This document shows, in pieces, positions 4,558 to 5,534 of a DNA stretch of 5,534 nt. The notes beneath the pieces are model-generated. The model searched no databases and was not told the origin of the DNA. It was given only the letters and a program-made list of their open reading frames with translations. The stretch is from Firmicutes bacterium UBA1065. Lineage in GTDB: Bacteria > Bacillota > Clostridia > Tissierellales > Sedimentibacteraceae. The number at the start of each line of letters is the position of its first letter. The first letter of the stretch is position 1. The translations under genes and the position numbers were made by a program. The stretch lies in NCBI GenBank assembly GCA_002316225.1, contig DCDC01000143.1, positions 1 through 5,534 on the forward strand, given 5' to 3'.

Positions 4558-5517
4558 ATGAGACATATTTTTATTATAAATCCCATTGCAGGCAATGGAA
4601 AATTACAAGATAAATTATTTAAAACAATAGACCTTGAATTAAAGGGCAAAGAAACAGATTACGAGATATATATCACTAAATCCAAAGAAGATACAAGAAA
4701 CTTTGCCCGGCATAAATGCCAGGAAGGTAAACCGGCCGTATTGTATTCATGCGGCGGTGACGGAACCCTCCATGAAATAATTAACGGGGCCTTCGGATAT
4801 ACAAACGTGAGTGTCGGCGTTATTCCGGTAGGGTCCGGTAATGATTTCATTAAGAATTTTACGAACCCGGTTTATTTCAGTGATATTAACCTGCAGATTA
4901 AAGGCCAAAGCATAGAACTGGATTTATTAAAGGCTAACGATGAATATGTGGCTACAGTACTAAACATCGGTTTAGATGCCGATGTTGCCTTTAACATGAA
5001 TAAATTTAAAAAAATTCCCTTTATTAAGGGACCGACCAAATACTATCTTTCAATTTTTTATTCATTAGCCGGTAAATTGGGAAAACAAATTGAAGTTATA
5101 ACAGACAAGAATGTTATAAGAGGCACATTTCTTATAGGGGTTGTAGCAAACGGCCAGTATTACGGCGGAGGATACAAGTGCGCTCCCCTGGCAGAACTAA
5201 ACGACGGTATCCTTGACCTTTGCTTTGTAGAAAACATTTCAAGGCTTAAGATAGTTAACCTGCTTGGAAGCTACAAAAAGGGAGAGCATTTGGAAAATCC
5301 ACAAATAAACAAGTATTTGACATATGACAAGTTTAAATCTGCCTTGATTATATTTAAGGAACCTACCAATGTATGCATGGATGGCGATAAATATATCTAC
5401 AATGAAATAAATGTTTCAACAGAAAAAAACGCCTTGAAAGTCTGGCTTCCAAAAGGCGTTCAATATTGTAATTCCGAGCATCTTTGTCATCCTGAGCAAA
5501 GTGAAGGATCTTATTAA
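4558..5517 (+). CDS. Diacylglycerol kinase-family lipid kinase (YegS/DgkB-like)
   Basis: This protein should phosphorylate a lipid such as diacylglycerol at the inner face of the membrane, feeding phospholipid recycling. The exact substrate cannot be read from sequence. It is 319 aa, slightly longer than the usual 290-310. Residues 1-14 (MRHIFIINPIAGNG) start the DAGK catalytic domain. GGDGT at 66-70 is the nucleotide-binding motif and GSGNDF at 92-97 the second conserved motif. GGGYKCAPLAELNDGILDL in the C-terminal half is typical of the soluble bacterial enzymes. I chose ATG 4558, with GGAGGAG at 4549-4555, a rather tight spacing. The frame stays open back to GTG 4372, but those 62 residues are translated repeat (LILSAAKDP, VILSAAKDP). 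The last ten residues (310-319, ending HPEQSEGSY) and the stop codon also come from a repeat copy. The catalytic core appears intact. Confidence 0.9.
   Translation: MRHIFIINPIAGNGKLQDKLFKTIDLELKGKETDYEIYITKSKEDTRNFARHKCQEGKPAVLYSCGGDGTLHEIINGAFGYTNVSVGVIPVGSGNDFIKNFTNPVYFSDINLQIKGQSIELDLLKANDEYVATVLNIGLDADVAFNMNKFKKIPFIKGPTKYYLSIFYSLAGKLGKQIEVITDKNVIRGTFLIGVVANGQYYGGGYKCAPLAELNDGILDLCFVENISRLKIVNLLGSYKKGEHLENPQINKYLTYDKFKSALIIFKEPTNVCMDGDKYIYNEINVSTEKNALKVWLPKGVQYCNSEHLCHPEQSEGSY
5423..5460 (-). terminator. Candidate minus-strand terminator inside the lipid kinase 3' end
   Basis: On the minus strand, AACGCCTT (5460-5453) pairs with AAGGCGTT (5435-5428), and inside it GGAAG pairs with CTTTC around a five-base loop. 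A run of seven T residues follows. On the plus strand no T-run follows the hairpin. It could end a convergent gene lying beyond the right edge. Confidence 0.4.
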
Positions 5518-5534
5518 ATGATGGGATTCTTCAC
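5486..5534. repeat. Palindromic repeat copy at the right edge (partial)
   Basis: GTCATCCTGAG (5486-5496) starts the left arm. GTGAAGGATC (5501-5510) pairs with GATTCTTCAC (5525-5534) with one mismatch. The C-G pair of the other complete copy (4469/4492) is a T-A pair here (5502/5533), so the stem is kept. The rest of the right arm lies outside the window. It supplies the last codons and stop of the lipid kinase ORF. Confidence 0.8.

Noticed and set aside
4254..4566. Minus-strand ORFs across the upp end and repeat cluster
   Set aside because: Their sequence is repeat translation (GSFAALRM, ILRCAQDD) plus antisense of upp, with no ribosome site or family match.

Overview
The window looks like a chromosomal segment of an AT-rich Gram-positive bacterium, most likely class Clostridia. 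It has AT-rich intergenic DNA, strong AGGAGG-type ribosome sites, sigma-A style promoters, a Bacillus/Clostridium EndoA (MazF) module and a lipoprotein of the kind found next to acpS in spore-formers. I cannot name the genus.

Layout. Bases 1-95 hold the first 31 codons of a minus-strand B12-binding radical SAM protein. Bases 96-555 have no protein gene but are not empty. They contain that gene's promoter, a second minus-strand promoter followed about 125 nt later by an intrinsic terminator (a candidate small RNA or attenuated leader), a palindromic dispersed repeat, and the folC promoter. folC (556-1866, +) is convergent with a minus-strand group: acpS (3242-3607), a GerS/YdcC-like lipoprotein (2633-3130), and the CopG-type antitoxin and EndoA/MazF toxin pair (2258-2533 and 1906-2256). 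This matches the Bacillus subtilis order acpS-ydcC-alr-ndoAI-ndoA, except that alr is missing. upp (3746-4375, +) diverges from acpS, and the two predicted promoters share a -10 region. A diacylglycerol-kinase-type lipid kinase (4558-5517, +) follows after a repeat-filled spacer.

Repeats. At least five full or partial copies of one palindromic family (core GTCATCCTGAG...GAAGGATC) occur at 388-484, 1878-1902, 4412-4436, 4453-4512 and 5486-5534. They fill the gaps and also encode the last ten residues and stop codon of the lipid kinase ORF, and the spurious N-terminal extension of that ORF. A second, unrelated repeat-like motif (AAGGTGTGYCCCCCT) lies upstream of both the lipoprotein gene and acpS.

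Functions. The genes are mostly housekeeping: folate polyglutamylation, holo-ACP formation, uracil salvage and lipid phosphorylation, plus a chromosomal toxin-antitoxin pair. No phage, CRISPR or obvious defence system is visible. The most novel signals are the candidate RNA at 196-319, the repeat family and its effect on gene ends, and the loss of alr from the acpS-ndoA cluster.
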